Notes: generated by a model from the sequence alone, not told the origin. 64,000 nt of DNA from Tetrapyrgos nigripes (GCA_013368315.1 JAACJM010000014.1:558001-622000); one strand, 5' to 3'; positions 1 through 11,162 are shown, counted from the first letter of the stretch. Translations and numbers: made by a program.

Positions 1-702
1 TACAAGCAAGTCCAGGCTGCAGGGACACTACATACACTTACATTCGTAACGGTCAACGATTATCTCTGGCTTCTTCGAGCCGTCAGTCAAGAATTGTCAG
101 TGCTAAACAGGAAAGCGATGTATTATCTCGCAGCGGCTGTGAGCGATTTTTTCTTACCAAGGCAGAAAATGGTGAGTATTCTATGCGTCTTGTTTCTTCT
201 AGCTTTCTAACTGGAGGATCCTTGATAATAGTCAGAACATAAAATCCAGTCGGGGAAGGGAAGTCTACACATTGAGATGGATCAAGTACCCAAGATTTTG
301 AAGCCGATGGTAGACGAATGGACGAGGAATGGATATATCGTCTCATTCAAGGTACTATTTCTTTGCCATTCCTCTCATTGCGCAGACACTGATCTTCATC
401 CTTACTTGTATCTTCAGCTCGAAACCGACCAAGCCCTCCTCATCCCCAAAGCTCGCGCCTCAATTGAACGTTACGGTCACCAAGTCGTCATCGGTAACGA
501 CTTAAACCGGCGTAAATTTGAAGTCGTATTCGTTTCGCGGAAGAACCTTACTGGTGCTTCATCAGAAGGGCGGGATAATGGTTTCGAAGAGAATTGGCTA
601 AGGATTGATTTGAGTACGGATCATGAGAAGGAGATTGAGGAAGATATAGTGAAGGAGTTGGTGAAGAGGCATGGGGATTGGACTTGTGTGGATTCCGAGT
701 AA
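1..702 (+). CDS. CAB2: Phosphopantothenate-cysteine ligase (PPCS), 3' part
   Basis: Second step of coenzyme A synthesis: joins 4'-phosphopantothenate to cysteine. The 5' end lies outside the window. Visible exons are 1..171, 232..351 and 418..702 (TAA), with introns of 60 and 66 bp (GTGAGT..TAG and GTACTA..CAG), all in phase. The translation reads in frame from base 1. It contains the family signature AMYYLAAAVSDFFLP and, across the first intron, KIQSGKGSLHIEMDQVPK, followed by SFKLETD and the nucleotide-region segment VIGNDLNRRK. The C-terminus is acidic and ends shortly after a KELVKRHG helix, as in fungal homologues. Family assignment is by remembered motifs and is strong. The missing N-terminus cannot be judged. 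Confidence 0.93.
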
Positions 703-2712
703 GGGTGACTGGTCTTGAGGACTAGGTCGGCAAGATGCATGGAAAGGAAAAGAGAAGACATTGCTATACCGAAATGTAAAGACTAGAAAAAAAGACGTAC
801 ACTGTAACGCCAACGCCCGTGTTGGCTTATTGCTTGCCGGTTGCTCGTAATATGATACCATCTAGTATTCGTATATTCAATTGCTCAATGAAATTGTATT
901 GCTTGCAGCACCTACTACGTACATCTAGGTCTACAGAAGGTTACGGTACATACTACCACCACTAAGTCCACTTCCTCAACACAGCTCCCTCTGTATAATG
1001 CCATCCGAATGCAAACTGCCTCCGACCAATGTTTCCAATATCCTAGATGGAGTAAATGTCCGTTTACCCTGAAAGGAATGAAACGGCACTAGCTCACCTT
1101 ATTCTGAGAGGATACGCGTTTATGCACGTGAAATGAGTGCAAGCTGGTCATTGCCCTGTATAATGTCACTGTGAGCTTGTTAGCTACGTGCACTGGGGTA
1201 ATAGGAGAAAAACTAACTCACCTAAATACTTATTGCAACTTGCCCGGCTGTCTACACGCTATGATCAATAACTGCGTAGTTAAACATGAAGAGTCACACA
1301 CCTTGAACTGGCTCAAACCGGCTTGTTGTTCGTTGTTGGTAAATCTATATTGGAACTTGGAAAAGGGACGCGACGCCTTTGCGACGTGTCAGCGATGCAA
1401 AAGACGTGAATAGGCAAAGTCACGTACCCGCCTTGCCAGACTTCTTGTTCGTTATTCTTCGATGGGTTGGAAGCGCAAAGAGGGGGATAGGAAAGGAAGG
1501 AGGGGGGACAGGGGACAGGAAGAAACGAGGGAGGGAAACTTTGGGGATGTCGGTCGTTTTTTGGGGGCAGCTGTCACGTTGTGTGATATTGAACGGTTTT
1601 TTGGGGAAGGGGAAGCAGCGTCGAAGCCACCGGTGATAAGAAAGAAAAAATCCCTAAGTCCAAACCATCGACGTTGGAAGAGAAGTGAGATAAACGACAT
1701 GACGTCACCTCATTTCCAGATTGGGAAATTGCCGCAGATTACGCATATTTGCGCACAGCGGGTTTTCACTGGGCTGCACTTGTTTACAATGTTTACAAAT
1801 TGATATTCATCTACGCCTAAAAAACTAGACTAAGGTGTGTCGACCTCGATGAACCAGACTGTGGTAAAGGTAAAAAATATATGTACTGAATGCTTCGCAT
1901 GAGGGCTTCTTCCCACTAAAGATAGATGTCAGGGTGAAAAACCTTTGTTGTTCGTCTTGTTCGGCCATCCCGGACTTGGTTGAAAGGGAGGTACGTGCCC
2001 CAGGCCTGAAAAGATGAGACGCGGGTAGAAGAACGAAGTGAGACGGGGGATAGAAAAAGGTCAGAATTTTTCAAATTTCCAATTGAGGGTAATTACGGAA
2101 CGCTCTCGATAGGATAAAACCTTAGTCCAGGCAGAGCAGTGGAAGGAGGATTTTCAGAGTAGCGGAGTATGGTACAGCCAAAACCTTTGTTACGAGTCTG
2201 ATGTGATATTTAGGGAAGAAAGATACAGGATTAGGGGACTAGAAAGGGGAGGGATATAAGCACTGCTTTGACTGGCAGAAAGGGGTTAATTTGTGAGGGG
2301 GAGGAGGGGGAGTAGGGGAATTTTTGGGGAGGAGAGGGATTTTGGTACGCGGTAGTGCTGTGATGTATCAGTGGTCACGCGCGGAATTTTTAGGTGAGGG
2401 CCTCTGTTCGTCGTTGACGGCGTCAGCAAGGGTGAAGATGATCAGCGACTACGCTGAAATCACGTAGGTAGAAGGATATGGAGTATGGGAAGACTTCTTT
2501 TGAGTTTGAAGAGGATCGAGGAAGAACAAGATGACATTGTAGAAGATGAGACGGCATTTAACCTCCACATACAGCTCCTGCAACAGTGCAACTCACCCAG
2601 AAGCTTTTAATACCTTTACTGATAGCACAAAACTGAAGAGGAATTACTCAGAAAGGTCTCGACAAATAAAAAGACGTGTTTAAACTACTAATGATACACT
2701 TCGTCCTCCTCA
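703..2712. other. Intergenic, no supported gene
   Basis: About 2 kb between the 3' end of CAB2 and the 3' end of the next gene on the opposite strand. Open frames here are at most 113 codons, overlap one another on both strands and show no family resemblance. A purine-rich stretch (about 1480-1545, runs of G and GGA) and a second G-rich stretch (about 2285-2335) give long open frames by composition alone. No RNA gene was recognised. Confidence 0.5.
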
Positions 2713-3579
2713 CTAAATTTCATACTCGCAACTCGACAATTGTTCGGGTCTAAGCTTGACCACCTTCGTGAGCACTGGAAAGGTGAATTGGTAGTTGACA
2801 TCATTGCCGTCGACTTTGAACCTGAAGATAAAAGAGCCGCCAGGCTCTGCGATGGGAAATTCTCGTGAGGTGTCGATATGCCACAACTTCTTCCCTCCCA
2901 TTAAGACAAAGACCTTGATCCCCCTTTCGTGAGGGATCAAATAGTTTGTGGCGGGATCGGCGCCAAAACCCGTGAGCTGCCAGGTCCACGCCTCCTCGTA
3001 TTCTGGGAACCTCCAGTACACAATGTCAACACAGTCAGGTCGGATAGTGGTCCTGAGGAAGTCGGGATAAGCAGGGTTATAAGGCGTCACCTATGAACGC
3101 TGTCAGCGTATTTATTTAAAAAATGATAAAGGTGACCCACGCCCAGAGGAATGCTCAATGTGTCCTGATAGCGGGACGCATCTCCGTCGAACGTGTTCTG
3201 GAGCTCCTGCGGGAAGCTTCTCCACAATCCTTCCCATTCCTTGACAAACTTCTCCAACCACGCTTCTTGCTGAGTTGTGTGCTGCTTGCCCCTCTCCGTA
3301 CCCTTAGTTTGCCACTGCTTGATCTGTACAAGCTCGCTGTCCGTGAAGAGAGGCGGGCACCGAGACGACGAGGTCGTCGAGAGGTAATCCCTGGGCTCAG
3401 CGACTGTTCCTAAAGAACTTGTGCTGGGTGAACGCTCGGACGACGAGGTCATCGAGGGGTAACCCCTCGGCTCAGCGGTTATTCCTAAAGAACATGTGCC
3501 CTTGGCCAATAAGCCTACTTTGCGGTAGCGCAAGAGACTTACTTCTGGTTCCTTGTTTCCTGGGTTGCTGGTGGTGCAT
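2713..3579 (-). CDS. Hypothetical protein with 25-residue tandem repeat
   Basis: Exons on the minus strand are 3543..3579, 3141..3484 and 2713..3090 (252 aa), with introns of 58 and 50 bp (GTAAGT..TAG and GTGGGT..TAG). The ATG at 3579 begins MHHQQPRKQG. The first exon is needed because the long open frame starts without an ATG. Near the N-terminus two copies of a 25-residue unit (ITAEPRGYPSMTSSSERSP and TVAEPRDYLSTTSSSRCPP) are encoded by a 75-bp tandem duplication. The remainder is a soluble globular-looking domain rich in Trp, Tyr and Phe (EAWLEKFVKEWEGLWRSFP, then VYWRFPEYEEAWTWQLTGFG). No signal peptide or membrane segment. I do not recognise the family. Skipping the first repeat copy by use of the second acceptor is possible. 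Confidence 0.6.
3364..3513. repeat. 75-bp tandem duplication including a splice acceptor
   Basis: Two head-to-tail copies, 3364-3438 and 3439-3513, both beginning GACGACGAGGTC and containing CTCAGCG and TCCTAAAGAAC. On the coding (minus) strand each copy carries TTCTTTAG followed by GAA, so the duplication copied the 3' splice site of intron 1 together with coding sequence. The period is a multiple of three. The copies have diverged at several positions. Confidence 0.85.
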
Positions 3580-4875
3580 GGTCGTTCTGGTCAAACAGTT
3601 ATTTGCGGCTACTTTACAGCTATTTCAAGAAATGTGCGGAATGATCGATTTTTGTTTTGTCTCGATCAGAGTCAGCGCCTTTCGGCTTTCACATAAGGCC
3701 GTCTTTGGGCTGCCTCAGTCGTCAAAGCCCTTCTCGTCAGACCTAGATTTACTCCTTCAATCCAACTCGTCCACTCCATATTGTCAAAATGTGAGGAACA
3801 GAAGAGGAAGAGAGAAAAGATGCACCAAAGCCACTGCAGCCGATCGAGTGCGAGTCAATGACATCATTCCGTATATTTCTTAAAATAGCTGTAAACGAAT
3901 AGTAGACTCGTTCCCTGTCGGTTTGAGAAAGCGCCCTGGCGGACTTTGAATGGGGGCGCAATCACCTTGAAACCGACTAGGTATCATATCATATATGTCG
4001 TCGGTTAAGACTCCTGCCCGTGAGAGAAAGGACTTAGCAAAATTTCGTCGTTGCCCAAGGCTTGTGCTGTGAGGAGGGTGGCTTCCGTAGGAAATACCAA
4101 CATTATTTCACTATTAAGCACACTCTGTTACAAAAGTATGTATAATATGAGTCAGTTTGGCACCACTATTCTACTCCTTCTCTGCAGAGGCCAAAATAGG
4201 GGCTAGATCTAACCCTAACCCCAGCAATCGGATCGCTTGCCGATGCTTCGGAAATTTAAAGTTTTCGAATCCGTCACATTTCCTGAGAATCCTAACTTTT
4301 GGCCACGGAATATTGGTTGGTGCTAGGTGTGCTTCCAATGTGCTTCTGAGTCGATTTAGCCACATCTCGCCATAAAAAAGTGTCCTAGCGACATCGAGCC
4401 AGAACGAGCCAAATCGACCTTTTCGTTTTGGCTCGTTTTGGCTTGATCTGGCCATACGGACTTTTCACTGGGTATATAGCGTAAAGTCGATACCGTGCCC
4501 TTCAGAACTTCTCTCAACACCCCACCCACCCTAACAAAGCAAGGTCAGTCTGCCTAACCCCTGCAGGTTGAAGGAGACACTAAACTGTTATAGCGAACAT
4601 GGCCAGTCATTTCATCGGGCCTCCCCCATGCTCGTTCTTTACCGCTGTCAGAACGATATTCACGTTAGATTTGGTGACAACCACCCCCACCCAAACCCGT
4701 CCAACCCCGTACTGTTCCAGACACGCCTGATCGTCCAGGGCTTTTCCTGGCCCTTTGCCATTGTCTTTGTCGAACTCTTCACTCCACTGGGTGTCTGGGT
4801 GCCAATACACTTCCCACCACAGCTCCTGCTCACCAGAATGTTCTTGGGGCAACCCCTCGGACCAGCCCCGCTGCT
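3580..4875. other. Intergenic, no supported gene
   Basis: Holds the upstream region of the unknown gene at 2.7-3.6 kb. Around 4380-4445 the motif AAAACGAGCC/GGCTCGTTTTGG recurs (GAGCCAGAACGAGCCAAATCG, then GGCTCGTTTTGGC), which looks like a fragment of a dispersed element. Open frames are short and overlap on both strands. Nothing else was recognised. Confidence 0.4.
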
Positions 4876-5155
4876 CTTCATCCCTCGCATTCTCATCTGC
4901 AACCAGCTTTGTCCGCACCCTCATCTCATTTGGGCCATAATGGAGTACAACCTCGAACATCAGCTGACAGGCGCCGAATTCTGGTACTTCCACCACATTC
5001 CTCGGGGTCTTCACAACGACTACCTTGAACCTGATCTGCCTTGGATTCACATCTTGCGGATCAGGTTCGAGGTAGTCGTCGTGAGGACCCTGAGGAATGT
5101 GGTGGAAGTACCAGAATTCGGTGCCTGTTAGCTGATGTTCGAGGTTGTACTCCAT
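4607..5155 (-). pseudogene. Possible coding remnant through inverted repeat
   Basis: Open frame of 182 codons from an ATG at 5155 that crosses both arms of the inverted repeat and continues into unique sequence (WWEVYWHPDTQWSEEFDKDN, then GRVWVGVVVTKSNVNIVLTA). It looks more protein-like than a random frame, but I recognise no family, and the plus strand of the left arm is also open. It may be a fragment of a captured or duplicated gene. Low confidence that it is expressed. Confidence 0.25.
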
Positions 5156-5219
5156 TATGGCGCAAATGAGATGAGGGTGTGGACAAAGCTGGTTGCAGAT
5201 GAGAACGCGAGGGATGAAG
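4876..5219. repeat. Imperfect inverted repeat, 161-bp arms
   Basis: Left arm 4876-5036 and right arm 5059-5219 are reverse complements with scattered mismatches, around a 22-bp spacer. Outer ends are CTTCATCCCTCGC and GCGAGGGATGAAG; inner ends are CCTGATC and GATCAGG. Each arm, read outward, can encode almost the same peptide: EYNLEHQLTG(A/T)EFWYFHHIP. A 182-codon minus frame (5155-4607) runs through both arms. It could be a hairpin-type element, or the product of an inverted duplication of a former coding exon. No target-site duplication was verified. Confidence 0.75.
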
Positions 5220-6021
5220 ACGTCTAAGTCCAGGTAGTGCTCAAGCGCTCAAGCATCAGTACACCTCTCCTAAATTTTCTAGTAAATTTTCAATCGCCTT
5301 CGTTGCGTTTGCATATGTGCTGCCGGGCCCATAGCTATCGTTGAAACCAGTACTTAGCCAACGCTTACGTCTTACAATCTTTTCCCCACCCCACCCACTA
5401 CTGATATTTTTGCGGCTACGCAATATTAGGGGGGTTCACGATTCTGGCTTTGATATGGCCAGACACCGATTCGCAACTCGTGAAACGGCCTGAATCGTCG
5501 CTTCAACTCTGACCGCACTTTTCCAGCAGCGATTCACCCTTCCGATTCACCCGTCGGTTCATCCAAGAAAATTACATAGTTCCCGTTACGGAGAATCGTC
5601 GAGGTGAATCAGAAGGTGAGTCGACCAGGTGAATCGACTCCAGAGCCGCTTCACCCTTCGATCCGATTCTGCTCCGATTCTGAAAAAGTGAATCGAAAAA
5701 GTAGAATCGTTGAACTCTGACCCCCCTATTCCGAGCACGCTAACTGCTCGGACTACTCTTGCGACTCGCTCCATTAAGGCATTAGGTTTCCGCTGTAAGT
5801 GGTGGGCGTGGGTGTATGCCGTGGCCGGCTATTCCACACCTACAAACCCCTTTATTATAGATCATCTCCATGTCGTCTATCAGCGTAAGAACATACGAAG
5901 TAATAAGGTATCTAAATAATATGAACCAAGTCCGTGTTGATAAATGCGTTTCAGAAATCGTTGTAGCATCTATCCTGCGATAGAGGTCAGGAATTGGAAG
6001 CACCGTCGTATAGGTCATTAT
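5220..6021. other. Intergenic with GATTCAC/GTGAATC-rich block
   Basis: No gene seen. Between about 5460 and 5710 the heptamer GATTCAC or its complement GTGAATC, and near variants (GATTCTG, CTTCACCC, GGTTCATCC), recur many times on both strands. The block is bounded by two similar strings, TTCAACTCTGACC near 5503 and TTGAACTCTGACC near 5709. It looks like a decayed short repeat or MITE. The rest is the 3' flank of SEC2. Confidence 0.4.
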
Positions 6022-8921
6022 CTATTCGTCTGACTTGATCCCACCAACCCTGGCCCAGAACATGACCTCTTTCAGTCTGATGACCTCTTTCCATGTTCGC
6101 TCCTCCCAAGTAGATATACCGATATATACCTCTCCATCGTCCTCCTTTCCTCTCTCTTCCGTGGTTCCATTAGTCTCAACAAGTTCAGGTTTGACATCAC
6201 CATCGACCTGAGGAACAGCTTCGGCTGTCTGTTCTGCAGTCTCCTTCTCCTTCTCCGGCACGGCTGAAGTTTCCACTTCCACTTCAGCTTTTTCATCAGC
6301 CTCTGGAACGTCTGAAGTTGGTGCAGCTTCATCTTTTGTCTCCGTTCCTGTTTTTACTGCCTCAGACTCGCCCTTCGATACCCCTTCCTCTGCCTTTGCT
6401 TCGGTCACCGTATCTTCAGGTTTAGCAGCATCAGCCTCTCCAGGCGCACTTTCATCGGCATTACCCTCCTTTTTGACCTCTTCCGTTTTCTCGGTAGCAA
6501 CGGCAGTGTCAGGTGCTTCAGGAGCGACAGCTTCTGAATTTTCCTCAGATATAGCTTCGGGAATCCCAGTCACAGGAGACGAACCATCCTTTGAGTCTTC
6601 TGTCGACGAGGCAAGCCCAGGGGCGTTTTCACCTTCTGACGGATCCACAGGTGTCTTGGCCCTAGGCGTCGACATCGGCCTTGGTCCACGCGCAGCAGCT
6701 CGACGAGGGACTGGTGGAGGTACACCACCTGCTTGGGGAGCAGGTGAAGCTGTTCGCGAAGGCATAACGACTGGGGTACTTGGAGTGCCTGGTCGGGACT
6801 CTGGTAAAGGAATATGTGTAGGGGTAGTCGGTATTGTGGCTTCCACCGGTGAAGGGAACATAGTGTCTCCGTTGAGTGGTTTCGCAGTGGGCGTAGTTGG
6901 AGTTGGTCTGTTACGCTTGGGCAAGGGAGGTGGCGCGTCGATGCTATTACGCTTGAGTAAAGAAGGTGACGCGTCGATGCTGTGACGCTTGGGCAAAGGA
7001 GGTGGCGTCGTAGGTACTTGGGCAGGCTCTTCAGAGTCAGAAGGAACTGTTGCAGCTACGATTGGATGTGCTGGAGGCGGTCTTGGGACTGGGGCTGCGG
7101 GGAGTTTCTTCTCAGGCGTTGCAGGTTGAGACTTTGGCGTATCAGATATCGAAGATTTCTTGCCTTTGTCTCTGTCGTTTTCACTCCAGCTGGCTGCACG
7201 TTCCTGGAGTGCTGTTGCCATGCCCCATAGACCTCGTCTTCTGGGCGGTACAGGAGGTTTCTCAGAGGCGTTGGCAGACACATTGTTAGTAAGGAGCGGA
7301 ATATTGGGTACTTCCTCTTCCCAAACTTTTTCTACAATGCCATTGCGCACGAATGCCCAAAGGGAACATGTTGCACGAAGTCGCGTAAGACACCATCCAC
7401 CAGCACAAAGAGGGTAGATGGAAGACTGGGAAGTAGAATTTGTGGAGTGATGAGTAGGGTGAGATGGCGTATGAGAAGGTGAAGATGAAGAAGCAGCATT
7501 TGAGACCAAGGACGTCGGGGTAAATGCTGATGTGGTGATGTTAGGAAGAGAAGGATAGGTGTTCGTGCCACTTCCTGTTATCCGGAAAATGTATATCTGC
7601 TGGGGTCCAGAAGGTGCAGGAGTAGGTCGAGACTTGCTACGGGGTGGTGGAGATGGCGGTTGGGAAGCTGTAGACGTTGTCCGTTGTCGTTTAAATAGGG
7701 AAGTTGACCAGGAGTTCCCGTTAGTCAACAGGGTGGACGGGTGGACGGGAGGACGGGTATGAGGAGAAAGGTGCGTATCTGAATTAGGGAATATAGGGAC
7801 ACCACAGAGAGCGCATGAAACGACTGAATTATTGTTGTTCAGTCCTGGCAGGGATGCTGGAGAGACCGATGATTCGTGTAGGAGCGTCGCAGCTGCCATT
7901 GGCTCTATTGTGAGATTACCATTGTGGATGGCGGATAACACGGATCGACGTGATAGCCAATTCAGCGCTGGAGCCAAGTCCAGTCTGATGGTAGGGTCTC
8001 TGAATGAATAGTTGATACTGTCAACAGCACGTCATGCAAGTCAAGAAATTGTACTGACGAGTCTTCTACCATTAATCGAGCGAGGAAAGGTAGTGGAAGC
8101 AAGGTTGCCATAGCGGGGGATTGAGGTGACGCAGAATGTAATGAACGCAAATGCGCTATGAAGAGTAGGAATTCTTGGTACGGCGTATGGGAACTGAGCA
8201 GTCGAATTGTGCGCGTTATTTTGCCTCCATCTTGTTGTTCTACCCATTTGCCTTTGCCCATCGTGACTCTCATCTCCTGCATGCTTTTATCCGACTCTTC
8301 TTTCTCGCCCTGCAATACTTGCATCTGCTGCTGCATCATTGTGACCGCCTCCTCTGCACCTTTCAATGCTTCTTCTGCCGATTTGAGCTTTTCCTCACTG
8401 AGGAACTTTGCGTAGCGAGCTTCTGCGACCATGTTATTCGCTTGGTCAAACAGGTTCGCGCTGAGGTCATCTAGATCCTTCTCAATGTCGGCCCGCGCAC
8501 TTTCTGCCTGTCCTCGTTGCGCAGCCTCTTCCGTCGCCTTCTCCATCAGACGTGTGAGCTCCGAGGTGACCTGGGATTTCTCTACCAGCAATCCGGTATT
8601 CAGAGCCGATAAGTGCTGCGTACGCTCCAGCTCCAGCTGTGAGACTTTGAGTGTGGATTGCCTGAGATTGGCGGACGCGACGTGGAGGTCGTCTTCGAGG
8701 TCGGAGACACGGTCATAGGACTTTACGAGCTTTCCGTTCAGCTGGGTGACCTGGGAGAAAAGATCCTGTATTTGAGACCGTAAGGACCCAATGAGGATGG
8801 TCTGGGGATCTTCGGATTCAGAGCCAAGTGTACGGTGTCCTTTGACGCTGCCACTGTCGCCGTTGACAGTAGGCTTCGACGTGCCATTGCTGGTATGCTC
8901 GTCTTGGTCTGCCTGAGCCAT
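6022..8921 (-). CDS. SEC2: Sec2-like Rab guanine nucleotide exchange factor
   Basis: Activates the Sec4/Rab8-type GTPase on secretory vesicles for polarised exocytosis. Exons 8059..8921 and 6022..7999 (946 aa), joined by a 59-bp intron (GTCAGT..CAG) so that VEDSDPTIRLDLAPALNWLS is continuous. The N-terminal third is a long coiled coil (about residues 45-215) with the Sec2 signature DLSANLFDQANNMVAEAR. The middle has a CALCG zinc-like pair and the conserved segment CLTRLRATCSLWAFVRNGIV. The tail is a disordered Pro/Ser/Glu-rich region with several PxxPx[KR] motifs and a 12-residue repeat, and ends in a conserved WEERTWKEVIRLKEVMFWARV block. The ATG at 8921 has a good context. An in-frame ATG at 9050 would add 43 residues that look like 5' leader. 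The length exceeds yeast Sec2 because of the tail. Confidence 0.88.
6908..7009. repeat. 36-bp tandem repeat inside SEC2
   Basis: Three consecutive units of 36 bp (about 6911, 6947 and 6983, the last partial) each containing ACGCTTG.G.AA.G.AGGTG.CG. They encode the 12-residue unit LPKRxSIDAxPx on the minus strand. The units carry the SH3-ligand-like PPPLPKR. Confidence 0.8.
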
Positions 8922-10740
8922 AGAGTTGAGCGGATTAGATGAAGCAGTAAGATGATGATCCAAGCGGCGTGTCCTGGGCCGCAGGTAATTACAACCGGCG
9001 GAAGCTTTAGGACTACAGATGTCAACAAGAAGCGCTGAATCGAACTTCAATTTGAACCTTTACTACAGGCTACATGTTACAACCGAAGAGCAAATCGAAC
9101 CATTTGTACTTTTGGCAATAATCTCGCACATTGACAACGACCCTTGACCGCGAAAACCACGAAGAATAGACATTCTCCGGATCCGAAGTTTTGCAGTTGT
9201 GGAATCATCTGTACTAAATGCATCTGCAACCCATGTATGCAGTCAAACAGAAATCTAGAATCCTCTCATACAGGAAGGCGGACGAACCTAGTCCAACGCA
9301 ACCTACAATCTCATTCTTCGAGTCAGATACTACTATAGGGATGAAGACTGCGAGCAGTTGGCTGTTCAGTGTTGAACGAAGTTGATTGCGAAAACCTCTA
9401 GGCCAAATTCCAATGAATAGTGCAAGTAAAGCCGGAGAACTGATAGCTGCGCAGGGCAGTAATTTCCGTGTCCGCCGCAAGATGAGACTCAGAAGAAGAA
9501 AAAAACGGATCAATAAAACTTCATGCCCAGAATCAACACAGAATGGGGGCTGTTAGCCACCTCCAATCATCCCTTAGACAAAAATACCCTTAACAACATC
9601 GCAGTTTTCTTCCCGCAGCTCTCGAATCCTAATCTTACGGTCTGGCATAACCATGGTTGAATATAATAAGTTCTAAGTATATCCCTGCTAGCCTAAGGTC
9701 CCCTGCATTCTAAGTGCTCTACATGTCTGCACCGGTACCGTGTTCGTTCCAAATTGCAAATCAACCACTGGCCAGCTCTAAGTTTAACTTCAAGAGGATC
9801 TAGAGAGGTTATATACATATGAGTTCTGGAATACAGAGCTTTCTGGACACCATACACTTGGCGGCTAGAACAAGTAGACCGTTGGTAGTACGGTAATAGA
9901 AGGGAATCACGGCGCCTACGAGCATGCGTACTTATTTTGGATGTCACTGAAAGAAACAGAAGGAAAAGTAAGGACCAGGCGGACGTAAGTTTGAGCCTAG
10001 GCCTAGACGTAGTGGTCTCAGTCAGTAACTTCTTCAAATTTGTTTCCTGTTTGTAAAATCTATTTCCTTTCGTCGTTCAAACTTCAAAGTACAACATAAT
10101 ACCTATGTACATTGTAGGTACCCCATCAATCGCATCGCGAAATGACAAAAAAGACAAGAAAGAAAGTACACAAAAAGTACATCAACAATTGGTTAGTCTA
10201 TATTTGGTCCGCAGACCGTTCTATCGTGAGGGAGTACGTGCGTGAGACGTTGAATAGTATAGTAAGTAGGACATGGGATATGAAAGGGGAAGCATGAAAA
10301 GTCTAGGATGTGCAGATGTCTGTAAATGGATACATCGAACGCGTCGTGCCGGTCATGCAAAGTAGGAATGGTCCCAAGTCCACGTCAGTGTCAGCGCCAT
10401 CCGGACTTGTGTCCAGACTCGGGGAGACAATTTGACAAAGGCAGTGAAAATTGGTGGGTGCCTGATTTTGGAGAAATGGGGGGTGTAACCGTGTACGTGG
10501 CAAAAATGGGCATCGCATGAGTGGAAGAAGGACGTCATAAGAAATTGCGAATAATGATAGCTGGGAACAAACTGCGAAATGGTTGTATATGACGTTAGTC
10601 CAGTGGTTGCGGAACGGGAAGTAATCAAGATACTCACCAAAAGACGGTGTTGCCAGGAAATAAGGATACAATAAGATATGTAAGTTGATCCTTGAACATT
10701 GAACATTATATTGTCGTTAGGAGATACGATATGAGGCGGT
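8922..10740. other. Intergenic, no supported gene
   Basis: Contains the SEC2 upstream region and the probable 3' untranslated region of the small secreted gene that ends at 10741. Open frames up to 122 codons on the minus strand (10303-10671) are read-through of exon and intron sequence of that neighbour and have no protein-like composition. No RNA gene recognised. Confidence 0.4.
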
Positions 10741-11162
10741 TCACTGGAAACAGAAAGAAGACATTGAGAAACAGCGATGATGACGGAAAAAATGAGGGTA
10801 CGTACTGGATGGCGACTACGGCGGATGCTTCGGCGGTGGACGGGTTTGGGTTCGCTCATGGAAGAGGATAATGATTCCGTCTTGAAGAGGTTGAAGAAGT
10901 GAGACGTGAAAGACAAGCTTTCAGGATTTGCACTGAAGGGCAGAATGTCAATGAAAAATGTGGGCATGAAAGACAAAGAGTTTACTCACCTGTTCTCCGA
11001 ACCCAACTTCTCGGAATCAGCACCAAGGGCAACATTGGAAGACGTTTCGACCACAGCCAAAGGTGAAGAGGAAAGTGACGCCCGAGTTACCACAGACGGG
11101 GCAGCAGCGACGAAAGTCGCGAGGAGCATCATGACAAAGAACAAAACGGTTTGGCAGCGCAT
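10741..11162 (-). CDS. Candidate small secreted protein
   Basis: Exons 10990..11162, 10806..10932 and 10741..10743 give 100 aa. Introns are 57 bp (GTGAGT..CAG) and 62 bp (GTACGT..CAG), the second followed directly by a TGA. The first 20 or so residues, MRCQTVLFFVMMLLATFVAA, form a clear signal peptide with an Ala-rich cleavage region. The mature part is short, Ser-rich and ends basic (RRSIRRSRHP). No Cys pairs. If the second donor is shifted by four bases the frame continues further 3', so the C-terminus is uncertain. Family unknown. An upstream in-frame ATG at 11273 would bury the signal peptide and is unlikely. Confidence 0.42.

Noticed and set aside
1171..1803. Overlapping plus and minus open frames of 80-113 codons
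   Set aside because: They come from a purine-rich, stop-poor stretch, overlap on both strands and show no family resemblance or splice structure.
3087..3533. Long minus frame starting at 3533 as the gene start
   Set aside because: It begins without an ATG. An ATG exon at 3543-3579 with a GTAAGT donor joins in phase and replaces it.
4171..4455. 94-codon minus frame in the AAAACGAGCC repeat area
   Set aside because: Composition follows a nucleotide repeat; no family match and no partner exons.
8922..9050. Longer N-terminus for SEC2 from ATG 9050
   Set aside because: The extra 43 residues do not resemble Sec2 and the ATG at 8921 has a better context; kept only as an alternative.
10353..10976. 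207-codon minus frame
   Set aside because: It is read-through of two introns and exons of the small secreted candidate; composition is not protein-like.
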